Numbered from the stretch's first letter, positions 32,201 to 41,868 are shown. The stretch is DNA of 64,000 nucleotides from Tritrichomonas musculus (GCA_039105265.1 JAPFFF010000048.1:992001-1056000); one strand, 5' to 3'. Notes: generated from the letters alone by a model not told the origin. Program-made: numbers and translations.

Positions 32201-32619
32201 GGGAAGGAGTCGAAATTGATTTGGATCGTTCAATGGAGTTGATTGTTCAAAAAACAGATAAAAAGATTCCTTGTTACCTTTGTCTTCTATATTTAATATT
32301 TATGACAAAATTTAAATCAATTCCAAAGATAGCTGAGATAGAAAAAGAAATTTACAACCACAATAATAATAGTGAAACATCAAAAGCAATTGCAAGAAAA
32401 CTCTATCATATGAAATCAAAAATTAAAATAAATCCTAGTTTATTATATGAAAATCTCAAAAAATATGAATTGATATACATAGATCACTATGGAAACACAA
32501 TCACAAGAGAATTATTAGAAGAAAATTGGAAAAAATATGGAAAAGAAAAATCTAATAATTTGATTAAAGAAATAAATCATATTTTTTTTGAAGGCCTAGG
32601 TGAAATACAAGACCTTTAA
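29221..32619 (+). CDS. Protein kinase with Sel1-like repeat array
   Basis: 1132 residues. After a ~185-residue N-terminal region of unknown fold comes a kinase domain (about 190-425): LMISKIFHK holds the likely ATP-binding Lys (K218), REISNYQKLNHP the alpha-C Glu, IYRDLKPNNIMID the catalytic loop (Asp306) and VIIDFDRLF stands in for DFG, so the loop is DFD rather than DFG. The glycine-rich loop is poorly conserved (STTSSS). Catalysis is possible but not certain. From about 455 to 1030 the protein is Sel1-like repeats with the usual ALNNLGIMCKHG, SQKYLGIIYYEGK and YFEKAIKMKDD patterns. Such kinase-Sel1 fusions are abundant in trichomonads; the repeats probably bind partners. Cytosolic, no membrane span. 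Downstream genes follow on the same strand but each has its own spacer. Confidence 0.88.
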   Translation: MSFENLQDFFSSKSVKMKNDLFNPVIQQYNLLILTKDNHQQEISKLKNKNKIIMCDFHKDNYIACLDNKIIIFKKSDDEIINYFISYFNYSTIYYTSNECKKILEDICSDISINFSQENQDDFISDELPNFLKEFIPVNVNRKDWNIISKCLSGFLIKKAYMQSNFNRIKIDKKNVNEDKIDLNKTQNFIKLRQISTTSSSIISLIYLIVEEKLMISKIFHKQLTPIEKDKLASREISNYQKLNHPFIPKFYGCDEQKTIFIEFIQGETLDKYDFNKLSENEIMNIILEIFITIHYFHINKFIYRDLKPNNIMIDKNGVAVIIDFDRLFDCNLYDIEESSKDFGTNYVSPEFNDGCSYSYSHDIYSIGLVIKNFFLDKKSNQNLISSQILSKLTIMCDCCTDSNDNDRPTISQLIRFFYNNILIKMNQKTIIESRLVEILAQNLSNENLIDPFGLCTLGIIYMEGFYIIDNIDLAQYYFLRASDQKDILAQLNLYFILSPIDLKSAVNYLTFAAENDDQISQCILVSFLMFFTNYKEFDKSFKYIKSLVKDNNLFGKILYMIYCFRKQLKEEAQYIKTTFKIEKKPPAFNHQFYNVKGKYILPNLLVQLLYDIYNGSLMETEFYFNLGVIFYKFRNEKKDIEKAIKYFRNAAQRKAYEVKSFLNEYNYDEQILSSEMIQIVKYIINMINYEIITAKNYLGYIYDNSFLITTDLNLSIYYYQLSADMKNINAEYLLAEIYSNDKKGYKDIKKAIYYYDLVLKDDHPLYHDIHCQTFRINMLMPNNANENENIFSSANYCKLLAYNDLGKIYYKGKDVNKDISKSLNYFIYAASQNLPESQYYLGKIFYTNKNLQDTQKAISYFKKAAAQGNVKSQKYLGIIYYEGKVTDQNIKLARENFSYASSHSDSTSLFYLGFICYEGKYIPQNNEDAHRRFIDSINKNDNQYALNNLGIMCKHGEIEKANIIDAKHYFEKAIKMKDDVVARFNLAHMYFYGEGVEIDLDRSMELIVQKTDKKIPCYLCLLYLIFMTKFKSIPKIAEIEKEIYNHNNNSETSKAIARKLYHMKSKIKINPSLLYENLKKYELIYIDHYGNTITRELLEENWKKYGKEKSNNLIKEINHIFFEGLGEIQDL

Positions 32620-32850
32620 AAATGAAAATATCTTTTAAATAAATAAATCGTGTAAAAAGTTAAAATCATATTTATAATTTTTATATGACAATAAAAGGCC
32701 AAATATAGAATCAATTTTAATACTCATTGAAAATATTGAATGTAAAACTATTTTTAAAAATTGAATATTCAGATCCAAAATCAAGATACGAAAATTAATA
32801 AAATTCAAACTGAACAAGAGGGACTTGTTTATTCGATTCAAGAAGAAGAA

Positions 32851-34164
32851 ATGACAGCGAGCGTTATTGGAATCAAACCAGACATTATTGAAATAATTAT
32901 TCCTCATTCCATTATCTACAAATCAAAATCGTACATTATTACTAGCATTTCAGAAGAAGCCTTTAATTACTCACCAGTCAAATCGATTCAATTTGCACCA
33001 GACTCAGAACTTCAAACGATAGAAAAAAAAGTATTTTTCAAAACGCAAATTGAGAACTTTACAATTCCACCACACCTCACAAAAATTGACAAAAGTGTTT
33101 TTTTCTTCTGTCAAAACCTTCGAACGATTGAGATACCTATAAATTCTGAGCTCCGAACGATAGAAAGTGATGCTTTCTTTGGCACACAAATTGAGAAGTT
33201 TACAATCCCAACGAACCTCATTGAATTGAGAGAAGGCTGTTTTCTCGGAATGAAGAAATTGAAACAGCTCATTGTTAGTCCTGACAATCCGCGTTATTCA
33301 CTCTATGACGAAAAATTCCTCATTTGCAAAACAACTGAAAAATCTGACATTCAAGACTTCCTCGTTTTTTGCGTGCCGAACTTCGAGGAAGTCACAATTC
33401 CGTCATTCATTAAGAACATCGGACAATATGCGTTTTATGAAATGAAGAATCTCAAGAGAGTTGAAATTCAAGCAGATTCAGAGCTTCAAACGGTTGGAAG
33501 TCAATCGTTCGCACGATCATCAATTGAGAGCTTTACAATTTCACATCACATCACCAAAATTGACAATTATGCTTTTCAATGTTGCAAAAAGCTCAAAAAA
33601 GTTGAAATTCCTTCAGATTCCGAACTCCAGGTCATTGAAAAGAAGGCTTTCAATAGAACTTTAATTGAGAGCTTTACAATTCCATCACATGTCAGATTCA
33701 TCGGAGAGAGCGCTCTCTCAACTTGCAGCAGGCTTCAATCAATCAAGTTCCAGGAAAATTCTGAACTTAAGATAATTGGAAGCGGAGCTTTCAGTCATAC
33801 TAAAATTGAATACTTTACAATTCCTTCTCAAATTACAAAAATTGGAAGCTACGCCTTTTTGTGTTGCGACAAACTTCGAAAAGTGGATGTTCCATACAAT
33901 TCAGAACTGCAGACGATAGAAAATGAAGCTTTTCGCCAGTCAGCAATTGAGAGCTTCTTGGTTCCGCCGCATGTCAAACAAATTGGCAAACTTTCCTTTT
34001 CTAATTGTGAAAATCTTCAAATCATTGAATTTTACGAGGATTCAGAGATAACATGCATCGATAACGATTCATTTGATGAACGTACAGTAATAATGATCCC
34101 AGAAAAATTGAGTATTCGCTTTAATTTGAAAAAAAAAAAAGTAGGGCAATTTAATTTTATATAA
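32851..34164 (+). CDS. BspA-like leucine-rich-repeat protein
   Basis: The first ATG gives 437 residues. The frame opens 30 codons earlier at a TTG (32,761), and those extra codons (QTEQEGLVYSIQ) resemble the usual N-terminal strand of BspA domains, so the true start may be non-ATG or the 5' end slightly damaged. The body is about ten LRR_5-type units of the pattern IESFTIPSHVTKIGxxAFxxC followed by LKKVEIPSDSELQTIE. One unit is replaced by the longer LREGCFLGMKKLKQLIVSPD insert found in the family. No signal peptide or membrane span is visible. Trichomonad BspA proteins include surface and secreted adhesin-like members; for this one localisation is unknown. Confidence 0.85.
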   Translation: MTASVIGIKPDIIEIIIPHSIIYKSKSYIITSISEEAFNYSPVKSIQFAPDSELQTIEKKVFFKTQIENFTIPPHLTKIDKSVFFFCQNLRTIEIPINSELRTIESDAFFGTQIEKFTIPTNLIELREGCFLGMKKLKQLIVSPDNPRYSLYDEKFLICKTTEKSDIQDFLVFCVPNFEEVTIPSFIKNIGQYAFYEMKNLKRVEIQADSELQTVGSQSFARSSIESFTISHHITKIDNYAFQCCKKLKKVEIPSDSELQVIEKKAFNRTLIESFTIPSHVRFIGESALSTCSRLQSIKFQENSELKIIGSGAFSHTKIEYFTIPSQITKIGSYAFLCCDKLRKVDVPYNSELQTIENEAFRQSAIESFLVPPHVKQIGKLSFSNCENLQIIEFYEDSEITCIDNDSFDERTVIMIPEKLSIRFNLKKKKVGQFNFI

Positions 34165-34426
34165 TATCGCATTTGTGAGAAATTCATTCAAATTGAAAAA
34201 AATAATAATACAGTTTTATCTCAAAAATACAAATAGATATACTTTATAAAATTTAGTTAAGATAAGAAATACATTGTATATTAAATATTTTTTTTAAATA
34301 TAAAAGTTTAAAAATTGCTCCAAAAAAAGTTTTTTCTTTATATATATAAAAACGGCATTTATGATTCTGACACATACAAACTTTTTGAATGATTTGAAAG
34401 TATTATTTAATATTTGATTACCCTAA

Positions 34427-37400
34427 ATGACATTCGAACATTTTTATGAAGAAGCAAGCCATTTCTCTGAAATTCTACTAAAATATAAATTAGATGGAAC
34501 AAAATATATAGATCCAAATTTTCACCCTTCATTAAAAATATTAGAAAAAAAAGTTAGTATCTCTGAATCGTTTGATGATTATAAGAGACTTGACGAACTT
34601 TATAAGGCAAAACTATTTCAACGTGAATTAATAAATCAAAATAATATTCAACAAGGAAATCTAGGTGATTGTTATTTTGTTTCAGCATTATCATGCATTG
34701 CAAAGCAACCATATTTAATAAAAAACTTTTTTGAAACCGATTTACCAGATAATATACTAGGACCAATTGATGATTCAGTTAATATTGAATGTGGTGCGGT
34801 TGTTGTCTATTTTAACGCCTATGGACGTTTAATTCCAGTTCTAATTGATACCCTAATGCCAGTAAAGAATGGAAGACTAAGATTTTGTTCTCCATCAGAT
34901 CCGTCAAAATCACCTTGGTTTTGCCTTGTAGAAAAAGCATATGCCAAACTTAACGGCTCCTATTCAAACATAAGCGGTGGCTTATTTTATAACGGCATCT
35001 ATTCTCTCCTTGGCTATTATCCCAAACGAAAAAATCTTGCCAAATTCAAAAAATCAGGAAAACCCGACGATTTCATCATTCAAAAAATCATGAAATATCA
35101 GTCAGATTACGATGTTATTGGAACCTCGATCCAATTGAAAAAGTTAGCTAATAATGTGACTGAACAAGAAGTGAAAGACCGAGGCCTGATTCTCAAACAT
35201 TGTTATTATTTGGTGAAAATTAGACAAATCAATGAAAAAACACTAATTTGCCTGCGAAATCCTTGGGGATCTCATGAATGGAACGGCGACTGGTCAGACA
35301 AATCAAGTCTTTGGACGCCTGAATTAAAAAGTACTCTAAATTGGGAAGATAAAGAAGATGGCACTTTTTGGATGTGTGCAGAAGATTATTTAAAATACTT
35401 CACTGAAATTTGCCTGTCTGTTCCAATTCCTCCAACTTGGCATTTAAAAAGGTTCGAGTTCCAATTCACACCTGGCGAACATGATGGTCAAAAAGTGAAT
35501 AAAATCTCATTTCAGATCACTGATAATGTTCCAAGCAATAACAAGTGCTGTTTTTATCTTCTAGTTGAAAAGAAGCGTAATTTGCACGACAATAATACAG
35601 AGAGCGTAAAGTATGTCGTTGAGTTTAATCACAATAACGATACTGAAAGATTTCGCACTTCCAAAAATTTGGTTACTTTTCCAATTGTAGTTAACGGAAA
35701 AGAAACGGTAATGATTTCTTTCAATCGCCTTAAAAAGTGCGATTTAATTACGAATTGTTACGTACTCGTCTTCTGCAAGCATGAATTCACGCTTACCGAT
35801 CTCGACAATCCTGGAAGGAAATTCGAAGAGGACGAGAATAATGGTTACATTATTAATAACTATTCAAAAAACTTCCCCGTTGTTCCTCCATCACTTCCGC
35901 GCACACAAAATGCAAGAAAAGCTGATAAACACGCTAATATAAGTGAAGATTTTTACAAGTCTTCAAAAGGAGCAAGACTGGACATTCATTTTCAAGAAAT
36001 TTTTAAACGAAAAAAATTGACAGTGAATTCTAACATCATTAGTCATCTCAATGATAAAATAAAAATGATCTATCAAGAAAATGATAAAATAAAGAATGAT
36101 AATGACAGTTTGATATCAGTGAAAAATCAGCAGATAGAAGAATTGAATAGTTTACATCAGATAATTATCGATAATGACAAAGAGATTGATGCTTTGAAAA
36201 ATCAGTTGATGAACTTGAATAAAGAAAATGAAAACAAATTGTTATTGAAAAATCATGAAATTGAAAACCTTCAATTAGAAAATATTGAGCTGAGAAAGCA
36301 GATAAGACAATGCAAATCAAATGATCACGAGTTTATTAGAAATGAAAATAAACATCTGAAAATTCAAATTGAAGAAATGAAAGAAAATTATGAAAAACAG
36401 TTGATAACAAAAAAACAAGAAATTGCTAAAATTAATTTTGAAAAAGAACAATTGAGAGTGCGGATGCAGAATATGAAAGATAATTATGAAAAACAATCAA
36501 ATGCAAATAAAAAAGCAGTTGATAGTTCAAACAGTGAGAAAGAAAAAATGAGAAAACAATTCAATGAAATGAAAGGATACTACCAAAGACAAATATCTGC
36601 AAATAACCAAGCAATAAGTAAATCTAACAACGAAAAAGAAGAATTAAGGAAACAAATTGATGAAATTAGAGAGAATTATGAAAAACAATTGAAAAGCAAA
36701 AACTTAGAAATCATGAGAATTAACAATTGCAATGACCAGCTGAGAAATCAAACAGAAAAAATGAGAGAAGATTACGAAAGGCAACTAAATCAAAATACAG
36801 AAACAATTGAAAATTCTAAGATTGAAATTGAAAAGCTGAAAAAACAAATGACAGAAATTAGGAAAAACTCTGATAGACAAATATCTGCAAATAACCAAGC
36901 AATAAGTAAAGCTAACAACGAAAAAGAAGAACTGAGAAAACAAATTGATGAAATTAAAGAGAATTATGAAAAACAATTGAAAATCAAAAACTTAGAAATC
37001 ATGAGAATTAACAATTGCAATGACAATCTGAGAAATCAAACAGAAAAAATGAGAGAAGATTATGAGAATCAAATAACAGCAAATAACGAAACAATAAATA
37101 ATTCTAATAGTGAAATTGAGAAGCTGAGAAAACAAATAAAATCTAAAAATCAAGAGATTGCTAAAATTTACAATGATAAAGAACAATTGAGCACAATAAT
37201 CAATCAGTTGTTGATACAAATCAGAAAAGGCGTTGAAAAAGTTATTCAAAAAATTGAAACAAAACAAATTGATAAAAAAAATATCATCAAAACTGACTTG
37301 GCCAATTTGCTGATCATTTCTGATGTTACAAATACTACAGAAATTGAAGGTGCTTGCTTTGAAGCCGAGGATGATATAATGAATGAATCAACAAGCTACC

Positions 37401-37447
37401 TTACTAATTCATCATATTCGCATGGCAAAATACTAAAATTTTCCTGA
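34427..37447 (+). CDS. Calpain-like cysteine protease with long C-terminal coiled coil
   Basis: 1006 residues. The calpain core (about 30-330) has all three catalytic residues: QGNLGDCYFVSALSCIA (Cys82), ILKHCYYLVKI (His258) and LICLRNPWGSHEWNGDW (Asn278). A beta-rich domain like calpain domain III follows (about 340-460). From about 545 to 945 the protein is a long coiled coil made partly of near-duplicated blocks (NNEKEELRKQIDEIxENYEK occurs twice, as does NLEIMRINNCND). The protease is Ca-regulated in many relatives, but I see no EF hands here. The coiled coil probably mediates dimerisation or attachment to the cytoskeleton. The ATG at 34,427 is well placed before the core; no ATG-proximal initiator is obvious. 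Confidence 0.92.
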   Translation: MTFEHFYEEASHFSEILLKYKLDGTKYIDPNFHPSLKILEKKVSISESFDDYKRLDELYKAKLFQRELINQNNIQQGNLGDCYFVSALSCIAKQPYLIKNFFETDLPDNILGPIDDSVNIECGAVVVYFNAYGRLIPVLIDTLMPVKNGRLRFCSPSDPSKSPWFCLVEKAYAKLNGSYSNISGGLFYNGIYSLLGYYPKRKNLAKFKKSGKPDDFIIQKIMKYQSDYDVIGTSIQLKKLANNVTEQEVKDRGLILKHCYYLVKIRQINEKTLICLRNPWGSHEWNGDWSDKSSLWTPELKSTLNWEDKEDGTFWMCAEDYLKYFTEICLSVPIPPTWHLKRFEFQFTPGEHDGQKVNKISFQITDNVPSNNKCCFYLLVEKKRNLHDNNTESVKYVVEFNHNNDTERFRTSKNLVTFPIVVNGKETVMISFNRLKKCDLITNCYVLVFCKHEFTLTDLDNPGRKFEEDENNGYIINNYSKNFPVVPPSLPRTQNARKADKHANISEDFYKSSKGARLDIHFQEIFKRKKLTVNSNIISHLNDKIKMIYQENDKIKNDNDSLISVKNQQIEELNSLHQIIIDNDKEIDALKNQLMNLNKENENKLLLKNHEIENLQLENIELRKQIRQCKSNDHEFIRNENKHLKIQIEEMKENYEKQLITKKQEIAKINFEKEQLRVRMQNMKDNYEKQSNANKKAVDSSNSEKEKMRKQFNEMKGYYQRQISANNQAISKSNNEKEELRKQIDEIRENYEKQLKSKNLEIMRINNCNDQLRNQTEKMREDYERQLNQNTETIENSKIEIEKLKKQMTEIRKNSDRQISANNQAISKANNEKEELRKQIDEIKENYEKQLKIKNLEIMRINNCNDNLRNQTEKMREDYENQITANNETINNSNSEIEKLRKQIKSKNQEIAKIYNDKEQLSTIINQLLIQIRKGVEKVIQKIETKQIDKKNIIKTDLANLLIISDVTNTTEIEGACFEAEDDIMNESTSYLTNSSYSHGKILKFS

Positions 37448-37890
37448 AAATTTTAAAATTTTGTAATGAATAACAATTATTCGAAGTTATTGTTATAGTA
37501 AAACACTTTTATTTGATTTTTTTTATATACATGCTTCTTTATTACACAAATATATCAAAAAATAATGATATTTTTTTTTTATTTAATATAATGCCAATCC
37601 AAATAAAGATTGATATTTCATGAAATATTTTGTTTTTCTAGTCTTCAATTAATAATAATTCAATATTCAAACAGGGAGCTATAACTTTAGTCTATAACAT
37701 ACTTTTGAATATTTTATCATATTCTAAACTTCATCATATCATGAGAAAAAAACTTCAAAAACAATTATATCCAAAATAGAATTGAATAATTGATATGTCA
37801 TAAGTGTTGAGAAATTTTTATATTGTATATTAGTTAAATTGTCCCTTTTATAGAAATGAACATTTTGGTTTGTTTGCTTGAAATAAACAG
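37448..37890. other. Spacer between calpain gene and tRNA
   Basis: AT-rich, no coding content seen; holds the calpain 3' end. Confidence 0.35.
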
Positions 37891-37972
37891 GACGACTTGG
37901 CCGAGTGGTTAAGGCGAGGGATTGCTAATCCCTTGGGCTTGTCCCGCGTGGGTTCGAATCCCATGGTCGTCG
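37891..37972 (+). tRNA. tRNA-Ser(GCT)
   Basis: Eighty-two nt fold as a class II tRNA: acceptor GACGACT with GGTCGTC, D arm TGGCCGAGTGGTTAAGGC, anticodon stem AGGGA/TCCCT around the loop TTGCTAA (anticodon GCT at 37,924-37,926, reads AGC/AGU), a long variable arm of serine type, and T arm with GGTTCGAATCC. CCA is not encoded. Boxes A and B are intact and a T7 run follows, so it should be transcribed by pol III. Confidence 0.95.
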
Positions 37973-37979
37973 TTTTTTT
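37973..37979 (+). terminator. Pol III terminator of tRNA-Ser
   Basis: TTTTTTT directly after the discriminator base; a longer T run follows at 37,982-37,992. Confidence 0.8.
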
Positions 37980-37992
37980 ACTTTTTTTTTTT

Positions 37993-38493
37993 ATATGAAA
38001 ATATAACTTTAGAGCCACACATTTTGTTATAAATTTGAACCTTCGCATTATTAATTTCTTTTCCCACACCACCTGTTCAATAATCTCTTACGTATATGTC
38101 TGTAACTGCATCAATAAAATAAGAAAAAACTCTATTATTTTGGCAAAGCCTAGTTTCATTTTTGATATCAACATTATAAAGCCAGAATTTGTTTTATAAT
38201 ATTGTGCATAAAATAGTTTACTACTGATATATGTTTAGTTAGATGATGAACATAATATTTTTCTTCATAAATAATTAAATCTGATATTTTAGCTGCATAC
38301 TTTTTTTTGTTCTTATATCTTTAACTCGATACACGTTACTGAAACATCCTTCACTAATCTTGTTCTTTATATCATAGCGATCAATGTCTAAATAAATATT
38401 TCTTATGAAGCCAAATATAATATGAAAAAGTGAAAAAACTTTAACTTTTTCAGAAAATTGTAAAGTCTTTGGTCGCTAATTTTTAATTTAGCA
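37993..38493. other. Spacer before the triple-kinase gene
   Basis: AT-rich, no frame of note. It contains the promoter region of the gene at 38,494; no clear initiator could be singled out. Confidence 0.35.
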
Positions 38494-41406
38494 ATGCAAC
38501 CTATAGATTGGGCTAAATATGACAGTATTCAACAACTACAAGAAGGAAAAAGATGCAAAATCTACAGACTGCGAGATAAATCTACACAAGAAATATTTAC
38601 AGCTCAAATATTTATTCCAGAATTATATAAATACAAAAACGAAATAATTCATGAAGCACAATTTATTTTATCATTATCACATCCATCAATTATCAAATTC
38701 ATTGGATACAGTCCATTTGATTTTAATTCTCGTGATCGTTTGACTCTTATTACGGAGCATCTAAAATATGGCACATTAGAAAATATCCTAAGGTTAGAAA
38801 AAAGAGGCCAATGCCCCAACAACTGGTGTGATACGAAGAAAGTTATAAATATCTTCGGAATAGCATCAGGTATGTCCTATTTGCACTCCCAAGGAATTAT
38901 TCATAAAAATCTGCAACCAAAAAACATTCTAGAAGACAATAATTTATATCCAAAAATTTGTAATTTTGGTTTTTCTTTTTATCATAAAGGTGATTTAAAT
39001 TTACAACAATCAGTGAGAGTCGACTTTATTGATAATATTTATGGTGCACCTGAAATATTAAGTGAATATAATGAATTAACTCCGAAATGCAATGTTTATT
39101 CATTTGGAATGATTGTATACACAATCATTACAGGCAAAATTCCTTTCAAAGAGGATTTTCATGGTAATACTTTTCGCCTTTTCACTGCAATCACTCATGG
39201 GTTGCGCCCTGATATTGATTCCGAAGTTCCTAACTGCTATAGAGATCTCATTTCTAGATGCTGGTCAGAAGAACCTTCAGCGAGGCCGACATTTGATGAA
39301 ATTGCTGAAATGATCAAGAACAAAGCGGAAGAATTTGTCACCGAATACGGCGACCTTGAAGAATTCAAAGATTACATCAATTTCATTGAATCGAGTGGCC
39401 AAGAGAGAGCCTTTATAGACGACAATATATATGGAGACGATGACGACGATGATGAAGTTGATGAATATAATGACGAGCCACTTTTTTTGGACGTGAAAAC
39501 GTTGGATCTCCAAAACTTCGAAAAAAGAGAGAAAATCGGATTCGGCGGATTTGGGAAAGTATACAAGATCAACGAAATAAAGACAGGCCGATTCTATGCA
39601 TGCAAGTTTCCAAAAAAGATCATTAGCGAGAAAACTAAATACACAGCGACATCGCAGAGCTTCATCCAAGAAGTGGAAATTCATGCAATTTTGTCGCATC
39701 CATCGATAGTGAACTTCATCGGCTACAGTGGGACCAATTTCAAAAAGAAACTGAAACCAGCGATCATCATTGAATATCTAAAAAATGACTCCTTAGAAAA
39801 ATTGCTTGAACTCGAACGACTTGGTTTTAAGAGTGAAGTTTGGGACGATACGATGAGACTGATAAATATTTACGGAATTGCAGCGAGCATGAAATACCTT
39901 CATTCACATGACATCATTCACCGAGACTTGAAACCAGACAATGTTATACTCGACTATTATTTGTTCCCTAAACTTTCAGATTTTGGATTTTCAGTTAAAA
40001 TCGACAGTGATGAATATATTGATAAAGATATCGTTGGGACACCGTCATTCATTTCACCCGAAATTTATCAGCAAGTCAAATACACGAAGTGGGGCGATGT
40101 TTATGCATTTGGGATGCTTGTTTACGAAATCATGAACAAGAAGTTTCCATTCAGTGGGAAGAAAGATCATGAAATAATGAATCTGATAAATATGAAAAAG
40201 CACATTCCAGAGATCGACCATGAAAAAGTTCCTGAAAGATACATTGAATTGATTGAAGCATGCTTGAATGAAGATCCATATGAACGGCCAACGTTTGAGA
40301 AAATTGTTGAAGACTTGAAGAACGATGAAGAATTCATTACAGCGAACGTTGATAAGAAAAAGTTTGAAGAATTCATTAAATTCATCGAAAAGGGAGGAAG
40401 TAAAGCGTGCATCACGCACGACTTCCCTTTTCACATGATTGATCTTCAATCGGTAGAGAAAGAATTCAAAGAAAGTCAGCATTTTTTGCTAGGAAAGGTA
40501 GGATTTCTCAATCTGAAGAAATACGAAAAACAAGACAAAATTAAGAATTATGCTGTTTCTAGTGTTTACAAGGTGAAAGACCGAATGTCCGGGAAGATCT
40601 ATTCAGCGAAAATTGCGAATGTCATTCAAAACTACAGCGAAGAAGAAATGAAAGACATTTCAAAAGAAGTTGAGCAATTGAAAGAAATGAAGCATCCATC
40701 AATTCAACGAATCGTTGGATTCAGCATTTTTGACTTCAATGATCAGTTAAAGCCAGTTGTTATTGGCGAATACTCGACAGACCGAACATTGAGAGACATC
40801 ATTCAAACGGAACGAAAAGGGCAAATTTATCCCGGCTGGAACGATACAAAAAGATTGATCAACATTTATGGGATTGCATCAGGGATGCTGTATCTCCATT
40901 CACACGGTGTTCTTCATCCTAAAATAAGCACGAAGAACATTTATGTTGATGAATCATTGTATCCGAAATTGAGTGAAATTGGGACTTTCATCCAAGTTGA
41001 AAACAGCCGAAGTGTTGCGAATCTTTCAGCAAGAGAACGAGGAATCAATCCTATTTCGATTGCACCAGAAGTCTTCAAATCAAAGAATGCATCTGAGATG
41101 AGTGATGTCTATTCCTATTCATTCATTGTTTATGAAATAATGACGAATGAAATCCCTTTCAAAACTGTCCAAAATTTAAATGATCTTTACAACGAAGTTG
41201 TTGTTAAAAAGTCAAGGTCATCGTTACGTAATAAACAGCTTCCAGAGATTTATAAGCAACTTATTGAAACATGCTGGTCAGAAGATCCGGAAAGTCGTCC
41301 ATCTTTTGATGTCATTGTCAACAACTTAGAGAAAAACCAGGAATTCATCACCAATAAAATCAACAAGAAAGAGTATTTCAAATATGTTAACAATTTAGCA
41401 AAATAA
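38494..41406 (+). CDS. Triple kinase-domain protein: pseudokinase-kinase-pseudokinase (TKL-like)
   Basis: 970 residues with three tandem kinase folds. Domain 1 (about 9-275) lacks key residues: the beta-3 Lys is Gln (TAQIF), HRD is HKN (IIHKNLQPKN) and DFG is NFG (KICNFGF). Domain 2 (about 343-610) is complete: IGFGGFGKVYKI, ACKFPK (K371), IIHRDLKPDNVI (D478), KLSDFGFS (D496), then GTPSFISPEI and the APE-like segment. Domain 3 (about 675-950) keeps the Lys (SAKIANV) but has HPKISTKN for HRDLKxxN and SEIG for DFG. An acidic linker (DDDDDDEVDE) joins domains 1 and 2. So one catalytic domain is framed by two probable regulators, in a TKL-like architecture. Base composition turns GC-richer after about 39,175, close to where the inverted duplicate at 49-51 kb begins. 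A transposon sits right behind the stop. Confidence 0.9.
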   Translation: MQPIDWAKYDSIQQLQEGKRCKIYRLRDKSTQEIFTAQIFIPELYKYKNEIIHEAQFILSLSHPSIIKFIGYSPFDFNSRDRLTLITEHLKYGTLENILRLEKRGQCPNNWCDTKKVINIFGIASGMSYLHSQGIIHKNLQPKNILEDNNLYPKICNFGFSFYHKGDLNLQQSVRVDFIDNIYGAPEILSEYNELTPKCNVYSFGMIVYTIITGKIPFKEDFHGNTFRLFTAITHGLRPDIDSEVPNCYRDLISRCWSEEPSARPTFDEIAEMIKNKAEEFVTEYGDLEEFKDYINFIESSGQERAFIDDNIYGDDDDDDEVDEYNDEPLFLDVKTLDLQNFEKREKIGFGGFGKVYKINEIKTGRFYACKFPKKIISEKTKYTATSQSFIQEVEIHAILSHPSIVNFIGYSGTNFKKKLKPAIIIEYLKNDSLEKLLELERLGFKSEVWDDTMRLINIYGIAASMKYLHSHDIIHRDLKPDNVILDYYLFPKLSDFGFSVKIDSDEYIDKDIVGTPSFISPEIYQQVKYTKWGDVYAFGMLVYEIMNKKFPFSGKKDHEIMNLINMKKHIPEIDHEKVPERYIELIEACLNEDPYERPTFEKIVEDLKNDEEFITANVDKKKFEEFIKFIEKGGSKACITHDFPFHMIDLQSVEKEFKESQHFLLGKVGFLNLKKYEKQDKIKNYAVSSVYKVKDRMSGKIYSAKIANVIQNYSEEEMKDISKEVEQLKEMKHPSIQRIVGFSIFDFNDQLKPVVIGEYSTDRTLRDIIQTERKGQIYPGWNDTKRLINIYGIASGMLYLHSHGVLHPKISTKNIYVDESLYPKLSEIGTFIQVENSRSVANLSARERGINPISIAPEVFKSKNASEMSDVYSYSFIVYEIMTNEIPFKTVQNLNDLYNEVVVKKSRSSLRNKQLPEIYKQLIETCWSEDPESRPSFDVIVNNLEKNQEFITNKINKKEYFKYVNNLAK

Positions 41407-41408
41407 TA

Positions 41409-41868
41409 TAGTTGGTGGAAAAAACTGCGTTTTGAGGACAAAACTATGTTTTCTCGATGAATATTCAATATTTTTTAATAAAAGTTATATATAATCACAT
41501 TTCATATTAATACAAATCTATATACAGGTTTTTATCAATTTTATTGAACTTAAGCTTTGATAATATTATAATAAAAATTATTTTATAACATCAACATTTT
41601 TTTAATATTTCCTAATTTTTAAATTATCACTTGGATATACTATAAAATGGATAAAATATTTTTTAACAAATGTTGTTCAGTAAGGGAAAAAAATCGATTT
41701 TTAAAAGATTTTTTAATATTCACTTCACCACTATAATTCTTTTTATATCACATTTCAGTTTTTATATAGGAAAATGGATTTTTAAAAACGCATTTTCATT
41801 TCATTAAAACATATTATTGTTTAATGATATCCTGCTATTACTTTATTGATAAAATAAAATTACTGAAA
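41409..41868 (+). repeat. Left 460-bp inverted arm
   Basis: Begins TAGTTGGTGGAAAAAACTGC and ends about ATAAAATTACTGAAA; pairs with 42,879-43,338. Confidence 0.9.

Noticed and set aside
40054-40482. 142-codon minus frame, repeated identically at 50,281-50,709
   Set aside because: Conserved only because both kinase copies are nearly identical; it lies antisense to kinase domains 2 and 3.
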